Of a stretch of 64,000 bases of DNA, positions 22,756 to 34,700 are shown in pieces (position 1 is the first letter of the stretch; each line of letters opens with the position of its first letter). This DNA is from Fomitopsis serialis. Its lineage: Eukaryota > Basidiomycota > Agaricomycetes > Polyporales > Fomitopsidaceae. The stretch lies in contig NW_025955062.1 of the NCBI RefSeq assembly GCF_022376445.1, forward strand, positions 62,001 through 126,000, given 5' to 3'. The position numbers were made by a program, and so were the translations under genes. Under the pieces are notes generated by a model. That model made no database searches, had not been told where the DNA came from, and saw only the letters and a program-made list of their open reading frames with translations.

Positions 22756-24411
22756 TCAATGCTCCTCTACATCGCTATACTCGTCATACGCAGCGTCCGG
22801 GGACTCCCTAATCCACTCCGCATCGTCTTCACGCGCAAAGTCCCAAATATCCAACATCGTACAGTTAACGTTGCTGCTCGCGGCCACACACCACCGGCCT
22901 TCGAACGCAACCTGCCACACGCCCACCACACCTTGGAGCAAGTCGCGCAGCTCCATTCCGCTCTGGACATCCCACATCTTCAGCGCGCCGTCGCTCCCGG
23001 CGAGCACCTTGAAGCCGTCGTGCTGGGAGCACGTGACGGCGCTGGGGCGGAGTGAGGAGTCAACGAGAGTCTCGATGTGATCGCCCGTGTCTGGGTCCCA
23101 GACTCGCTGCGTCCCGTCGGCGGAGCCAGAACGAGGAGAGAGGGCGAGAGGGAGAGGAGCCCGACGAGGGACGTGTGGCCCCTCAGCACGTGTTGGCATT
23201 CTCCTGTTTCTAGGTTCCAGACCCGTACGGTACCGTCCATCCCCCCGAGTACGCGCGCTCCCGATGCATATCAAGCGCTACACAGTACACTATCGAGGAC
23301 ACCACAGTCAGCGTATTGAGCGCTGGGCTCTTAAGTCGGCTGGTCGACGGACACACCTTTCTCTGTATGGCCGGCGAGGACCCACTTGCAGGTGCCGGTG
23401 ATGGCGTCCCACACGCCCACTATGCAATCGTAGCCCCCGGAGACTATGGTTCGCCCGCGCGCTGCTAGCCCGCGGATTGCGTCGTCATGGCCCTCTAGAA
23501 GCAGCTTGTGGTACGGATTCGTCTCCTGTGGCAACGACCAACCGGGTCAGAACAGAGGAATCAGATCCATGACGGCCGGATACCGTATCATCTTCCACCG
23601 CACCACCTTCGTCCACGGACGAATGGAACTCGGCGTCTCCGGGCTTCGGTAGAGCCCACACCTGAGCGTATGGTCCCTACTCGCCGACACGATGAGCGGG
23701 TGTTTGGGCCACTCCTCTTGCACCGTAGTGCCGTCGTCTTGCTTGACATCGATGAACTCGGGTCGCACGATCGCAACGCAGCGTACGGTGCTTGTATGAC
23801 CGCCAAAGGTGTGAGTGCAGCGGCCGGTGTCTAGATCCCATACACGGACCGTCCGATCAGTCGACCCGCTGACGAGGATATTCCGAGTCACGGCTAAACT
23901 CCACACGCCGCCTCTGTGGCCCTTCAAGGTGCGTATGAGCTCGCCCGTTGGCAGAGAGTGGATGCTGATCGTATGATCATCCGACGCGGTTATGATGCGT
24001 CTCCCCGCGATGAGCAGACACGTCACCACAGATCGCCCGTGTACAGGGACGCTGACATGCCTCGGGCTCTCATTCTCCGTCCAACGCGTGCGGGAGAGCT
24101 GCCTGGATTTGTACAGGATCTCGTACGGGTGTGGGAGAGGTGGTGCACCAGGCTGTGGAAGTCCCTGTCGTCTTCTCTGCCTAAGATAGCATCGCGAAGG
24201 CTGTCTCAGAACCGTGTCCAACCCATAGCTGATCTTTCCGGAGAAGCTCCCCCCATACAGAAGAATCAGCATCATCTACAAGGGTGGCGTCAGCATCGAA
24301 GGAGAGCTGCGCATCAACGACTGGCGGGGTGGAGACGACAATACCTGTGTTCGACATGCTCTGCGGGCTGGACGCACCAAGCTTGGGATCTAATCGCCGG
24401 TTGCATGAACT
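22756..24411 (-). CDS. Cdc4-like F-box/WD40 paralogue, frame-disrupted
   Basis: A close relative of the Cdc4 gene at 61557-64000, same strand. The part encoding RQRRRQGLPQPGAPPLPHPY and the WD40 repeats is clear: HGRSVVTCLLIAGRRIITAS, GHRGGVWSLAVTRNILVSGS, GGHTSTVRCVAIV, LEGHDDAIRGLAARGRTIVS, GGMDGTVRVWNLETG and HDGFKVLAGSDGALKMWD. It ends ...DEYSDVEEH with the stop at 22756. Frames break near 23665 (expected LRVWALPKPG, a G missing), near 23140, and just before RRRRQGLP. Upstream of LLRKDQLWVGHGSE, possibly after an intron ending near 24270, only a weak F-box-like piece (LGASSPQSMSNT) remains, and a stop blocks further extension, so the F-box may be lost. If functional it would be a substrate adaptor of an SCF ubiquitin ligase; without an F-box it could not dock on Skp1. 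Pseudogene or error-damaged paralogue cannot be separated here. Confidence 0.7.
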
Positions 24412-25036
24412 GTACGATGGTGAGACGCTCGCTTTCTATGCTGCCTCACATGGTTTATCGGGCACGTCCGAGTCGCCCACGGATAGTAATTTGACGATTT
24501 TGAAGATGCTAGTGAGGCGTTCATTGCGGAATGACGTCCTGCATTCGGCGCTCTATGATCGACATGATTTCAGGACGAGAACGACGTCATTCTAGTGGCC
24601 ATGCGCTACCATGGCCTTGTAGCGAGTTGTCTCCTTGGGACTGAAGTACTGACGCGGATGACGGCCGCTGTGTATCACAGCGTCAGTACGCGAGTCCTCA
24701 GACCTGAGAGAGCGTTCCTGCGATGAGAAGTATGGCAGTTGGGAGTGCTAGGACATGATCGTTTCTCCATGTAGCGCAGGAGCTTCCGAGCCAAGGTGCG
24801 CAGAGCGAGAGCAGCTGGAGGGCCCGGGGACGCTACCAGTCGATCAGAAGAGAGGTGAGGCATGAAGACAGGACCTGCCTGATCGGGGTGCGGGGTAATT
24901 CATAGCAGTCAGCTGACTGAATGATGACTCGAGCGCTCCAGGTGCTATAGATGCCTTCACTCCAGGCGACACCAAGTATCCGAGTCAATTTGCTCCCTCC
25001 CTCTCGCCCTCCCTCCTCCCGCTCGTTGTCGGCGCC
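24412..25036. other. Divergent intergenic region
   Basis: Lies between the 5' side of the WD40 paralogue and the start of acetolactate synthase. No gene is seen. The 40 bp before 25037 are pyrimidine-rich, consistent with a 5' leader. Confidence 0.4.
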
Positions 25037-27277
25037 ATGCCTCTCACTCCTTCGACAATGCGCGTCCCATCCACCGCAAAAGCGGCTCCGGCCATGACCC
25101 TCGTTCGCCACCGGTCGTCAGCGGCCAGCACAAGCGCATCCATGCTCGAGGCAAGGTCGAGGGTAAGAGAGCATGCACGCAACATCAGTCGTTCTACAGC
25201 CCGCGAAGCTACCGCAACGGGAGCGGTGTGAGTCATGCTATGACTATGTTTTTTCGATCCTGCTCACTCCAGTGTAGACGTCCGGCACCAGCCCCTGGGT
25301 TCCAGCAGGTGCCATCGAAGAATAACGTACCCATGCCTCCCCCCATGCTCGGGCCTCATCCTGAAGGTCCCCTCGACCATTCTTCGTCGGCATGTCGGCG
25401 GCCAGATCTTCCACGAGATGATGGTCCGCCATGGGGTCAAGCACATGTTGGATATCCCGGCGGTGCGATCCTCCCTGTCTTCGATGCCATCTACAACTCG
25501 CCCCAGTTCGACTTTGTCCTACCACGGCACGAGCAAGGCGCAGGTCATATGGCGGAGGGCTACGCGCGCGTCACAGGAAGCCCGGTGTCGTGCTTGTGAC
25601 TTCCGGCCCCGGAGCGACAAACGTGGTGACGCCCATGCAGGACGCTTTGAGCGATGGCGTCCCGCTGGTCGTATTCTGCGGACAGGTGCGACTTCTCTGA
25701 TTGGCTCGACGCCTTCCAGGAGGCCGACATCATTGGCATCTCGCGCTCATGCACGAAGTGGAACGTCATGGTCAAGGACGTTGCAGAGCTCCCGCGGAGA
25801 ATAACGAGCGTTCAAGGTCGCGACCTCCGGACGGCCTGGTCCCGTCTCGTAGACCTGCCGAAGGACATACTGCTGGGGTGCTCAAGACCCTCTGCCGTTC
25901 AAGGCGACTACCCCTGGCCGCCCCTCGGCCTCCCTCGAACCCCCTCCTTCCTCCGACCAGCCGACCGACATGGTCCAGATCGAGCGTGCTGCGAACCTCA
26001 TCAACCAGGCCAAGCGGCCCCTGATCTACGCTGGCGCCGGTGTCCTCTCGTCCTCCCTGGGCCCCAAGTTGCTGAAGCAGCTCGCGCAGCAGGGTAACAT
26101 CCCCGTTACAACGACCCTGCAGGGTCTCGGCGCGTTCGACGAGATGGACGAGAAGAGTCTGCACATGCTGGGTATGCACGGGTCGCATATGCGAACCTCG
26201 CGATGCAGCAGGCCGACGTCGTGATCGCCCTCGGCGGGCGGTTCGACGACCGTGTAACGGCAAGGTCGACCGGTTCGCGCCTGCCGCACGCGCAGCGGCC
26301 GCGGAGGGCCGGGGCGGGATCATCCACTTCGAAATCCAGCCCAAGAACATCAACAAGGTCGTCGAGGCGTCCATCCCCGTGCTCGGCGACGTCGTGACGA
26401 ACATGGCGTCGCTGGTGCCCCTGATCCGTGGCGCCCCGCGCGAGAAGTGGTTCGCAGATATCAAGAAGTGGAAGGCGGAGTTCCCGTTCACGTACGAGAA
26501 GTCCGCAGACGCGCCCGGCACGATGATGAAACCGCAGGAGGTCATCGAGGAGCTGGACAGGCAGACGGCCGATCGGAAGGAAGACGTGGTCATCACGACC
26601 GGTGTCGGCCAGCACCAGATGTGGGCCGCGCAGCACTACCGGTGGCGGCACCCGCGGAGCATTGTCACCTCCGGCGGTCTGGGAGTGAGTGGTCTGCGTC
26701 CCGCGCGAGCCGCACATGTACTGATGATAATTATAGACGATGGGCTTCGGTCTGCCCGCAGCCATCGGTGCGAAGGTCGGTGCGCCGAACAAGATCGTCG
26801 TGGACATCGACGGAGACGCGTCGTTCAGCATGACCGCGATGGAGCTGCAGACCGCGTCGCAGTACAACATCGGCGTCAAGGTCATGGTGCTGAACAACGA
26901 GTTCCAGGGCATGGTCCTCCAATGGCAAGGTACGCCCGCCTCCTCGATCTCTTCATCTCCGCACCCATCTAACCTCCCTCGCAGACCTGTTCTACGACGC
27001 GCGGTACGCACACACGCGCATGACAAACCCCGACTTCGTCGCGCTCGCGCGCGCGATGGGCGTGCACGCCATCCGCGTGGAGAGCGCGGCGGAGCTGCCG
27101 GCGAAGATGAAGGAGTTCCTCGAGTACGACAACGCGCGTCCGGTCCTGCTCGAGTGCATGGTCGAGACGAACGAGCACGTGTTCCCGATGGTCCCCGCGG
27201 GCAAGGCGCTGCACGAGCAGATCCTCCACAAGTCCCTGATGGGCAAATACGACCCGAACGGGCTGATGAAGGCGTAG
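25037..27277 (+). CDS. ILV2: Acetolactate synthase catalytic subunit, frame-disrupted
   Basis: ThDP-dependent mitochondrial enzyme that makes 2-acetolactate or 2-aceto-2-hydroxybutyrate, the first common step of branched-chain amino-acid synthesis. The start [20 protein letters not shown] is followed by an Arg/Ser/Ala-rich stretch, a typical matrix presequence. Conserved blocks in order: [136 protein letters not shown] and the ThDP motif [20 protein letters not shown] followed by LNNEFQGMV. Introns at 26684-26737 and 26931-26984 are clear (LGTMGFG and [10 protein letters not shown] across junctions). From about 25380 to 26320 the conserved frame jumps at least ten times by single-base losses, for example before FVGMSGGQ, in YPGG and in GKPGVV. 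From 26300 to the stop it is intact. The exon set upstream of 25270 is unsure. Confidence 0.88.
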
Positions 27278-28235
27278 GCCCGTGTTCATTGAGTGTGTCG
27301 CATCTTTATTTCGCATTTGGGGTTTGTGGTCGATCCCGAGCATTCTTCGCATATCCGCTGCCGGTTCCGTCGTGCATGATCATGATTGACGAGAAGAAGC
27401 AAAAAAGTCCCCCTGTCGGTGTGGGACAATCACTGTAGCTATCATCAAATTTTGCGCACAACTATTTTTCGTAGGTAGTCGAGTCGAGTCGCGCGAAAAG
27501 CAATAAATGAATTGTGGAGGAGGTTCACTACGTTTGCAAATAGTCTGTCAATGCAAGTGGGATATGTCGGCAGTCCAAGCAGGTGGCTTGCGTAGGGCAC
27601 TAAGTATCCAGCGCGCGCGCTGTACTACGACGGGTTCCGTATAGATGACAGCAGACAGTCATGGCTCATGACGCTATCGACAAACCCGCGAAGACAAGTG
27701 GATTTCCCGTCGGTACTCACGCCTGTCATTGACACGAACATCTCGATCGAAAGCACCGCATGCATGGAGTCTTCTTCATCTCCATAAGTACTGGCGTCAT
27801 GAAGCCTAACTTCGATCTGTCGCCCTCCGAGCCTACGTTCGCGGAGGCGCCATCCAGCGGGGACACATACTCCTCGGAGCGCGCCTGCACTGACAAGTAC
27901 TGACCAGTTCCGCGAATTCTGCTCGGTCGGGTTCGGACGAGTCTAATAGTGGTACCCGTGAGCTGGTCCAGCCTGGCGACGCCTCGCGAGCTAACTTACC
28001 GGAAGGCATCTGCGGACACTCGAAGACTCCCACAGACGTCTAGAATGAACGTGGATCGTCTGCTCGGATGCAGTCGAACTGACTGTCATACGATGGTTGA
28101 ATGAGTGATTCGATGAGCGCGTCAGAAGGGCTGGACCCCCTCGTTCTATGCACCCTATCAAGTAACATAGATCCAGCATTTATCCTTTCAGGTACACTTA
28201 GGATTATGTTACTGTCGCGTCGGCTTCCAGCCGAC
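27278..28235. other. Convergent intergenic region
   Basis: Lies between the 3' ends of acetolactate synthase (plus) and the FAHD1-like gene (minus). No gene seen. A short GAGTC tandem (gtcgagtcgagtcgcgcg near 27480) and a (CG)n-rich spot near 27612 are the only irregularities. Confidence 0.45.
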
Positions 28236-29370
28236 TCACGGCTGGAAGCTGTACCCGCCCTCGCGCTGCACAGCGCGGAATTCGAGCGCGGCAAGCTGCG
28301 TGCCGGAGCTGTCCGTGAGCGTACATGCGACGTGGTCGCCCGGAACGAGGGGACCCACGCCCGAGGGCGTGCCCGTCAGGACGAGGTCACCCGCCTGGAC
28401 AGAGGGCATAAGAATTCGGAGAGAGGGACGATGAACGGGTATGAGGGAAGGGCGTACCTCAAGAGTCATGATGGAGGATATGTGCTCAGCATGCGCGGGA
28501 TCTTGAAAATCATCTGGTTGGTGTTGCCGTCCTGCTTCGTGACACCGTTCACCTACGCAATCCGGACGGCCGTTAAACCACACACCCCAACCGGAGCGGG
28601 AGAGGCTGGTTCACCTTGAGCGTCAGCCGGAGGTCGTTCGGGTCAGACACGGCGGACTTCGGGATGTACGCTGGTTGAGCCGCGCCAAGATGTGTGAGGA
28701 GAGGCGCGACCAGACATGCGGGAAGCTTACCTGATGGGCGTGAATGTGTCGAAGCCTTTGACGGCGCTCCAGGGGTGGCCCTTCTTCTTGACCACGTCCT
28801 GCATGTTTCGCGCGGTCATGTCCACAGCGAGGGCTGCACACGAGCATGAGCGAGCTGCCACGCGCCGAGGGGTGGGTGTGCGCACCATATCCCGCGACAT
28901 GCGCGACCGCGTCCGCCTGCGAGATGTCCCTTCCCGTCTTGCCTACGACCAAGCCGAGCTCCACTAATCCCATACCCCCTCAACTCCCGCACGACAGCGA
29001 GCGGAGACACACGCACCCTCGTAGTGGGCAGTCACGCCGCGCGGGATCTCGACGTTCCCGCCCGACGGAAGATAGCTCGTGGTCGGCTTAATGAAGAACA
29101 TGGGCTCCTTCGGCGCGTCGTTGCTGAGCTCCTTGATGTGCTCCGCGTAGTTGCGGCCGATCGCGACTATCTGACCGGTGCGCTCAGCCTCCGCGCTCTG
29201 TCGACCCCCGCACGAGCCAGCGACGGAGCACGCACCTTCCTGCCCTGCTGCACGAACGCGGCGGGGTCGACGGGCATCCTGCGCGTGTGCGTCTGGGCGA
29301 AGGCTCGGCGTGAGAGCAGCGCGGGCTTGAGAGGGGCAGCGAGGCGTGGGCCACGGGAGAGGGCGAGCAT
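28236..29370 (-). CDS. Mitochondrial FAHD1-like acylpyruvate hydrolase
   Basis: Fumarylacetoacetate-hydrolase-fold protein of the FAHD1 type (acylpyruvase/oxaloacetate decarboxylase). Seven exons on the minus strand: 29236-29370, 29017-29170, 28886-28963, 28731-28833, 28615-28670, 28458-28552, 28236-28394. The start MLALSRGPRLAAPLKPALLS plus RRAFAQTHTRR is a convincing mitochondrial presequence. Family blocks: KIVAIGRNYAEHIKEL, EPMFFIKPTTSYLPSG, YEVELGLVVGKTGRDIS, ALAVDMTARNMQD, WSAVKGFDTFTPIS, NTNQMIFKIPRML and AGDLVLTGTPSGVGPLVPGD (metal-binding and catalytic core fold). Two single-base losses are inferred: at the start of exon 5 (AYIPKSAV needs one extra base) and in exon 6 (HISSIMTLE after RML needs an extra C). 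Otherwise complete. The protein end is REGGYSFQP. Confidence 0.87.
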
Positions 29371-30382
29371 CTGGGCAGCCTCGTTCCCGAAGTGGTGACG
29401 AATGGCGGGGCGGAGAGAGGGCTAGCAGCAGGCAGAGAGAGACCAAGACGCAAGGTCGCCGCACGAGCGGGCCCAGCGATCGCGCGAGCGCACGTGGCGC
29501 CATCGGCCGTTCGCTAGCCCTGATCGGGAAGGCAATCGGCGGGATTCCCTCTTGGCACTCCGCATCTCAGCGGCCGCACAGGCGGGGCCATGCCGCTACT
29601 CCGCGAACACGGCACGCCCGGCACTGCCGAGCGCACTGCCACCGCTCGTTCTGCTCGCCGCAGCCAAGGCCTTGCCGGCGAAGTGCCGCGGAAATGCTGG
29701 AGTCTGCCTCGGATTGTCTTGAGAACGAAGCAGCAGGAGTCGTGAGCGAGGAGGCCATATACGAGGCACGTTCATCCTCATGTAAGAGAAGCAAGAGGGC
29801 GTGGTCGTCCGCCGAGTACGCCCAGTTGCAGATTCGCCAGGATGTCTCGTCCAGACATGATGGGGCCCAGCAATCAGACCGTCCACTGATATCCTGCGGC
29901 CCATCTGCGACTGCTGACATGGCACGGACCCACATGTAAAGACGATACGCGTGCCGTGCTGCGCCTTCTCTTGTGGCCGCGCAGCCCAGACCAGAGCAAG
30001 AGCACGGTGAGCGTGGTCGTGGGCTTGGACGGCGGGGAACTGGCAAGGGACGAGCCGGCACACGCTCGGCGTGAGGGCATCCCAGTCAATCGAGGATCGC
30101 GCGAGACCCAGCGCGCCGAGGTTCGGATGAGACGCAGTACGCACCCCGGGTCCAAGCACACGCCGGCAGCCACTGGCTCGCTCGCTGCAGTGGTACCAGT
30201 GCGCACGGGGAGCACTTATCGCGCGCAATGCAGATTTGAAAGTGGCCGCAGCGGGGATGTCGGGCGGAAGGAGATGGGTCGGAGGGCAGAAGGCGGCTTG
30301 TCAGTTCTTGTCATCGCTCGCCGCCCGCTTGGCGAGCCAAGCGCATCCCAGGGCGCCGCCTCCTTGGCGCACCAGCCTATCA
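29371..30382. other. Divergent intergenic region
   Basis: About 1 kb between the FAHD1-like gene (minus) and the membrane protein gene (plus). Open frames on both strands have unnatural composition and no motif. It should carry both promoters. Confidence 0.45.
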
Positions 30383-30388
30383 TATAAT
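30383..30388 (+). promoter_or_regulatory. TATA box of the small membrane protein gene
   Basis: TATAAT about 86 bp before the ATG at 30474, followed by a strongly pyrimidine-rich leader, as expected for a highly transcribed fungal gene. Confidence 0.45.
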
Positions 30389-30473
30389 CCTCCCGTCCCG
30401 CTGCCCTCCCAACTCGCCTTCTCTCTTCGCCACCACCGTCTTCCTCGCCCCGCCAGCCGCCTTCGACCTTCCA

Positions 30474-31098
30474 ATGCGCCCCCACGCCGCCTTCCCCGTA
30501 CTTCTCGCCTGGGCGCTCGCCGCCACCGCGCGCCCGATCGCAAGAGAGTAAGTCAGGTGACTCCCCCGGTGGCTGAGCCCCTCCTGTGCAGCAGCACTGA
30601 CCCCCGACGCGTTTCTCCCGCACAGCGACGGCGACTCGGACGACGGCACGCCGCCCTCGCCAGAGAGCAGCGGCTGGGTCATCGCCGTGGTGATTGTCAT
30701 CGGTGCGTCGCACTCCGGCTCTCCGTACCGAGTCCTCGGCTGATGCGCCGTCTCTACGCAGTATTCGTGATCCTCGCCGTCGTCGCCACCGTCGTCTGGG
30801 TCAGCATCCGCCAGCGCAGGCGGAGAAAGGAGCGTGCGCAGCGCGCCATCGCTCGCACCACACGGGAAGCACGGCGGCGGCAGTCAAGGCGACCCGAGTC
30901 GCCCGCCTCGTCGACCTCCTCGGACGAGTCTGTAGTGCTCGAGGTGAGTTGCCGTCTGCGTCCCGTGAGCTATCCGGCCTTAGACTCGAACAGTCCCTAC
31001 CGGCCGACGACGTGAAGGCCAAGCCTCCCAAGAACGACCCCAAGTCTAGCCCGGGCAGCGGATCCTCCGACGGACACGGAACGAAACCACAATGGTGA
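30474..31098 (+). CDS. Small type I single-pass membrane protein, unknown
   Basis: Four exons (30474-30547, 30626-30702, 30762-30943, 30994-31098; 438 nt, 145 residues). Residues 1-20 (MRPHAAFPVLLAWALAATAR) form a likely signal peptide. A short acidic luminal segment follows (DDGDSDDGTPPSPESSG), then one hydrophobic helix of about 26 residues (WVIAVVIVIVFVILAVVATV), then a very basic stop-transfer segment (RQRRRRKERAQRA). The cytoplasmic tail is Ser/Pro-rich and ends GHGTKPQW. I do not recognise a family. The topology resembles small fungal membrane adaptors or wall-stress sensors, but the luminal part is too short for a sensor. The last exon start is taken at the AG before SLPADDVKAK because only this keeps the frame. 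Confidence 0.65.
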
Positions 31099-31725
31099 CT
31101 TGCGCTCGGACCGACGATACCTACATGAACTCTACCTGCACCGCGTCCCAGCGCTGCCCCACGCCAGCTGCGCGTCCGGCCTGGATAGCCGCTAGTCCAG
31201 CACGCAGACGCACACAGCGAGGTGTGCATCACGACCCCCCACGCGCGCGCCCGACCACTGAACGCCGCCGAAGACTACCATACTCCTTAAGTATACTGTA
31301 CGGTTCGCATTGGGGAGACATGAGCAGAAGACACCCGCTACACTGTATTTTTATTCGTCTTGGCACTAGACAGTCGCCTGTGAGCCTCGTTGGCGTGTAG
31401 CCCTGATACCACTCGACTTCGGCATTGCACATGCAGTCCTTGCCTCGAAGCGGATGTACATGTATGCTGTGATATCTAGGTGGCATACATAGCAGAGCAG
31501 ACACAAGTACTACCTACCGTTACATCGTCGCGCGCAGCGCGCCGTACCGTCGCCGGTGCGACGCACGCAATACATGGGATTTCGTAACTACAACAACCAG
31601 GCACTTCTCGTCACCACACCTCAAATCGCATCACAGAACACATCCCTCGTCACAAAGTTCCAAGTTCAAGAACGACAACCGTCGCCGCGCCCAGCCAATA
31701 GCTAGCAGCTCCCCAGCAACCCTCC
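31099..31725. other. Convergent intergenic region
   Basis: Between the 3' ends of the small membrane protein gene and the SAPS gene. It presumably holds both 3' UTRs. No gene or repeat seen. Confidence 0.5.
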
Positions 31726-34700
31726 TCACTGAGTCCGTTCCGCCTTCCCCTGGGGCGACCCCCCGCCGAACTCGTCGAGCGAGCCCGTGCTCGACGTGCT
31801 CGCGAAGCTCCAGCTCCCCGCGCCGCCCCCGTCCGCCGACCCGCTCTCCGCGCTCTGGAAGTCGCCAAAGTCGCCGAACGAGTCGAACGACGCGTCCTCG
31901 AGGTGCTCCGCCTCGGGCTCGGGCTCCTCGGCGAGGCGCGACGTGGACGAGAACGTGAATGGGTCCACCCCGCTCGCCGCCGCCGTGTCGGAGAAGGGGC
32001 CGAAGGTGTCCTGGAGGGATGGTTAGTATGGGATGGGGAGCAGTGAGGGAGCGGATCGGAGGTGTACGTACGTCGTCGAAGGGGTCTTCGAAGGGGCCGC
32101 TGTTGTGACTCTGGCTGTTAGATGGAGCGAAGGCATCCTATCGGCGGGATGAGTGAATAGACATTGTTTCAACCGCTGGCGGGACGTACGTCAAACCCAC
32201 TCGTACTGAGCGGTCTTCGATCGCCTTCATGCTGCCGCGCAGACACGGGCGGCGGGCGGAGGTCGAACGTCGAATGGGCTAGCCACCCGCCGTCCTCCTC
32301 CTCATCGTCCGACGCCTCGTCCGCCGACTCGAAATGCTCCGCGGACTGCATCTCCTGCGCCAGGTACTGCGCGAACTGTCACACATCACAATGAACACAT
32401 CAGCACACCTCCGACGCCGGAACGAACAGCAGAAGAACAGGGAAGGGAAGAGACGCGCTTACATGCGGCGGCCCCGCCCGCGAAAACTCCTCGTCGTCAT
32501 CGTCCATCGTACCAAAGTCCGCGCTCCCCTCGCGCATCTTCGCCGTCCGCCGGAACTCGCCCTTCATCTGGCCCTCGCCGTCCTCGCCGTCCTGCTGCGC
32601 GGCTCGCCCCGGCGCCGTGCCCGTGTCCGCCTCGTCGACCTTCCACGCCGCGGACCCGTTGCGCATGCCCGGCGCGACGACGGGCTTGCCCCCGCCGAGC
32701 AGGATCGTGTCCTTCTTCTTCGTCTCCTTGTACCGCCCCGTCACGTACTCGTCCCACTCCGGCTGCGGCGCGTACTGCGCGGCGAGCAGCCGCAAGTCGG
32801 GCGGGAAGTGCTCGAGTGCGCCGATCACGTCCTCGGAGATGAGCGTTAGGTGGCCCATGTAGCCCAGGCGGACGCCTTTCGGCTTTGCACTGATATGTAG
32901 GGTTAGGGAGTAGAAGAGATGATGGACCGTGGCACGGACCTTTCCTGATCGTTTCGCTTTGAGCCCTCGATGATGCGGTGCATCAATCGCGCGTCCCGGA
33001 ATAGTGCTATTGTGAGCTCGCGGTTGAACCCACCGTCGATTCGACCTGTCAGAATCTGATGGATGAGGTCGTACACTACACTGTGAAGAAAATTGTTCCA
33101 AGGAAAGTCGAAAAACAGATCCTTTGTTCGTCGTCAGCCCGCTTGTCCAGTCAAGAACAGGTAACAGACCCACGAGAAGGGTAGACACGACGTTGGCTTC
33201 AAGAAACCGCTGCTTCAGCCTCTCGCCGAGTACCGGACGCCCGTTGGCGAAGTTCTCCATTGTGCTCTGTCTCCGGGTGCTCCGGCGAGAACTACTTGAC
33301 CGCGGTCTTGAAAGCGTGTCCGTATCTGATCCAGAATTCCAAGAGTTTTGGCGTGGAAGTGTGATGGCGGGCACATCTGTGGGGGAGGTACCGGGAGAGG
33401 GCACCAGGTTGGCTGATGGGACGAAGCTCGGTGATGATGAGGATGGAACGGAGGGTGATGATGAGAGTAGAGGAGACGAGCGGGAGAGGGGAGACGCCGT
33501 CAGAAGAGGATCCTTGTTCACGTTGGACCCTGGTTCATCGTACATGGCAATTTCTTCCATGGCGTCGTCATCGGAGCTGCCCGGTTCGTCGTCCCCGCTC
33601 ATATCCTCGTCAGAGTCCAGAAGCGACGACGAGTCGTTTTGCGCATTATGAACGGGGAAGTCGTGAGCGGGTTCGACCTCGTCGCCCTCTTCGTCGTCCA
33701 TGTCATCCTCGTTCGGTTCGCCACCGGAGCCGATAGCAATAACCTGAGCCAGTTGTTCCAGTGCGGACAATCCACCCTGTAGCCGACCAGAGGCATCGTA
33801 CAGATTGTCATATTCCCGTGGTCGATTGAGCAATGACATATTTGATGCGTGCAATAGCTCAGCATAGAGCTCGCATATCCGGTAACGTTCGAAGGTTAAC
33901 GGCGTCAATTCGCCCACTGTGGTCAAGACATGCCCACTCTAAACATAGTGTTAGTAACCGGGGGATTGGCAAGGGCGAGTAATGTTACCATGGATCTTGG
34001 TTGCCGGAGGAATTGCTGCAATGTGTCCAACTTGTCGCACATGATATCCAGCAAAGGTCCGAGGTGCACGACGCCCATACGGTTAACCATTTCGTTGAAC
34101 GCCGCCTCGAGCGCCTCGCGGCCACCCTGCCTATTCATCTGTAGCTGCTGCTGTATCTGTATCAGCCGGTTGCGCAGTGTGTGGAACAGATACGGCTCAA
34201 AATAGTCCGAGTTGTTTTGCCGAATCAGCTCGATGATGATGCAAATAGACTGCACGACAGATGATGCAGCGCACTCCGGGTCGGCTTTCGTTTGCGCAGA
34301 GTCGGCTTGGATTGTCTCAGGGCCAGTAGGTGTTGAGGGTTCCGGTACGGTCGGGCCAAAATCACAGAGGATATAGCTAACTAGCTTGGAGACGCTGTCA
34401 CGGTGAGCCAGCTCTCTTGCAAAGCAGTTTGAGGGCGAGACTTGGTTGTCAGCAATGCCAGCGCCAGGTGAAGGAGCAGCCATGGAGATGATGCCCTTGA
34501 TGAGCTCGGAGACGACCGTGTGCATGTCGGGGCTGTAAGCAGGGGAAAGCAGGTCGACGAGGCGAGACATAAGGTTCTCTTCGGATAGCCACTACACGCC
34601 TTGAGGTAAGAGGAGTTCGGGGTAGAGCATACTGCAGAGCAAAGAGAACATACGTCGAGAACGGTTGCACCGGCGGGCTGCTCGTCCAGCTGGATGATCC

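Noticed and set aside
23547..24411. Treating the WD40 paralogue as a certain pseudogene
   Set aside because: Its frame breaks are of the same single-base type seen in essential genes of the window, so they do not prove decay.
12859..27277. An amino-acid metabolism gene cluster (transporters, TYR1, ALS)
   Set aside because: The genes belong to different pathways, are separated by an unrelated WD40 gene on the other strand and by kilobase gaps; primary-metabolism genes are usually scattered in fungi.
29567..30228. 210-codon minus-strand frame between the FAHD1-like and small membrane protein genes
   Set aside because: Unnatural Arg/Ser/Trp/Cys-rich composition, no splice or motif support, and overlapping frames of equal length on the other strand.
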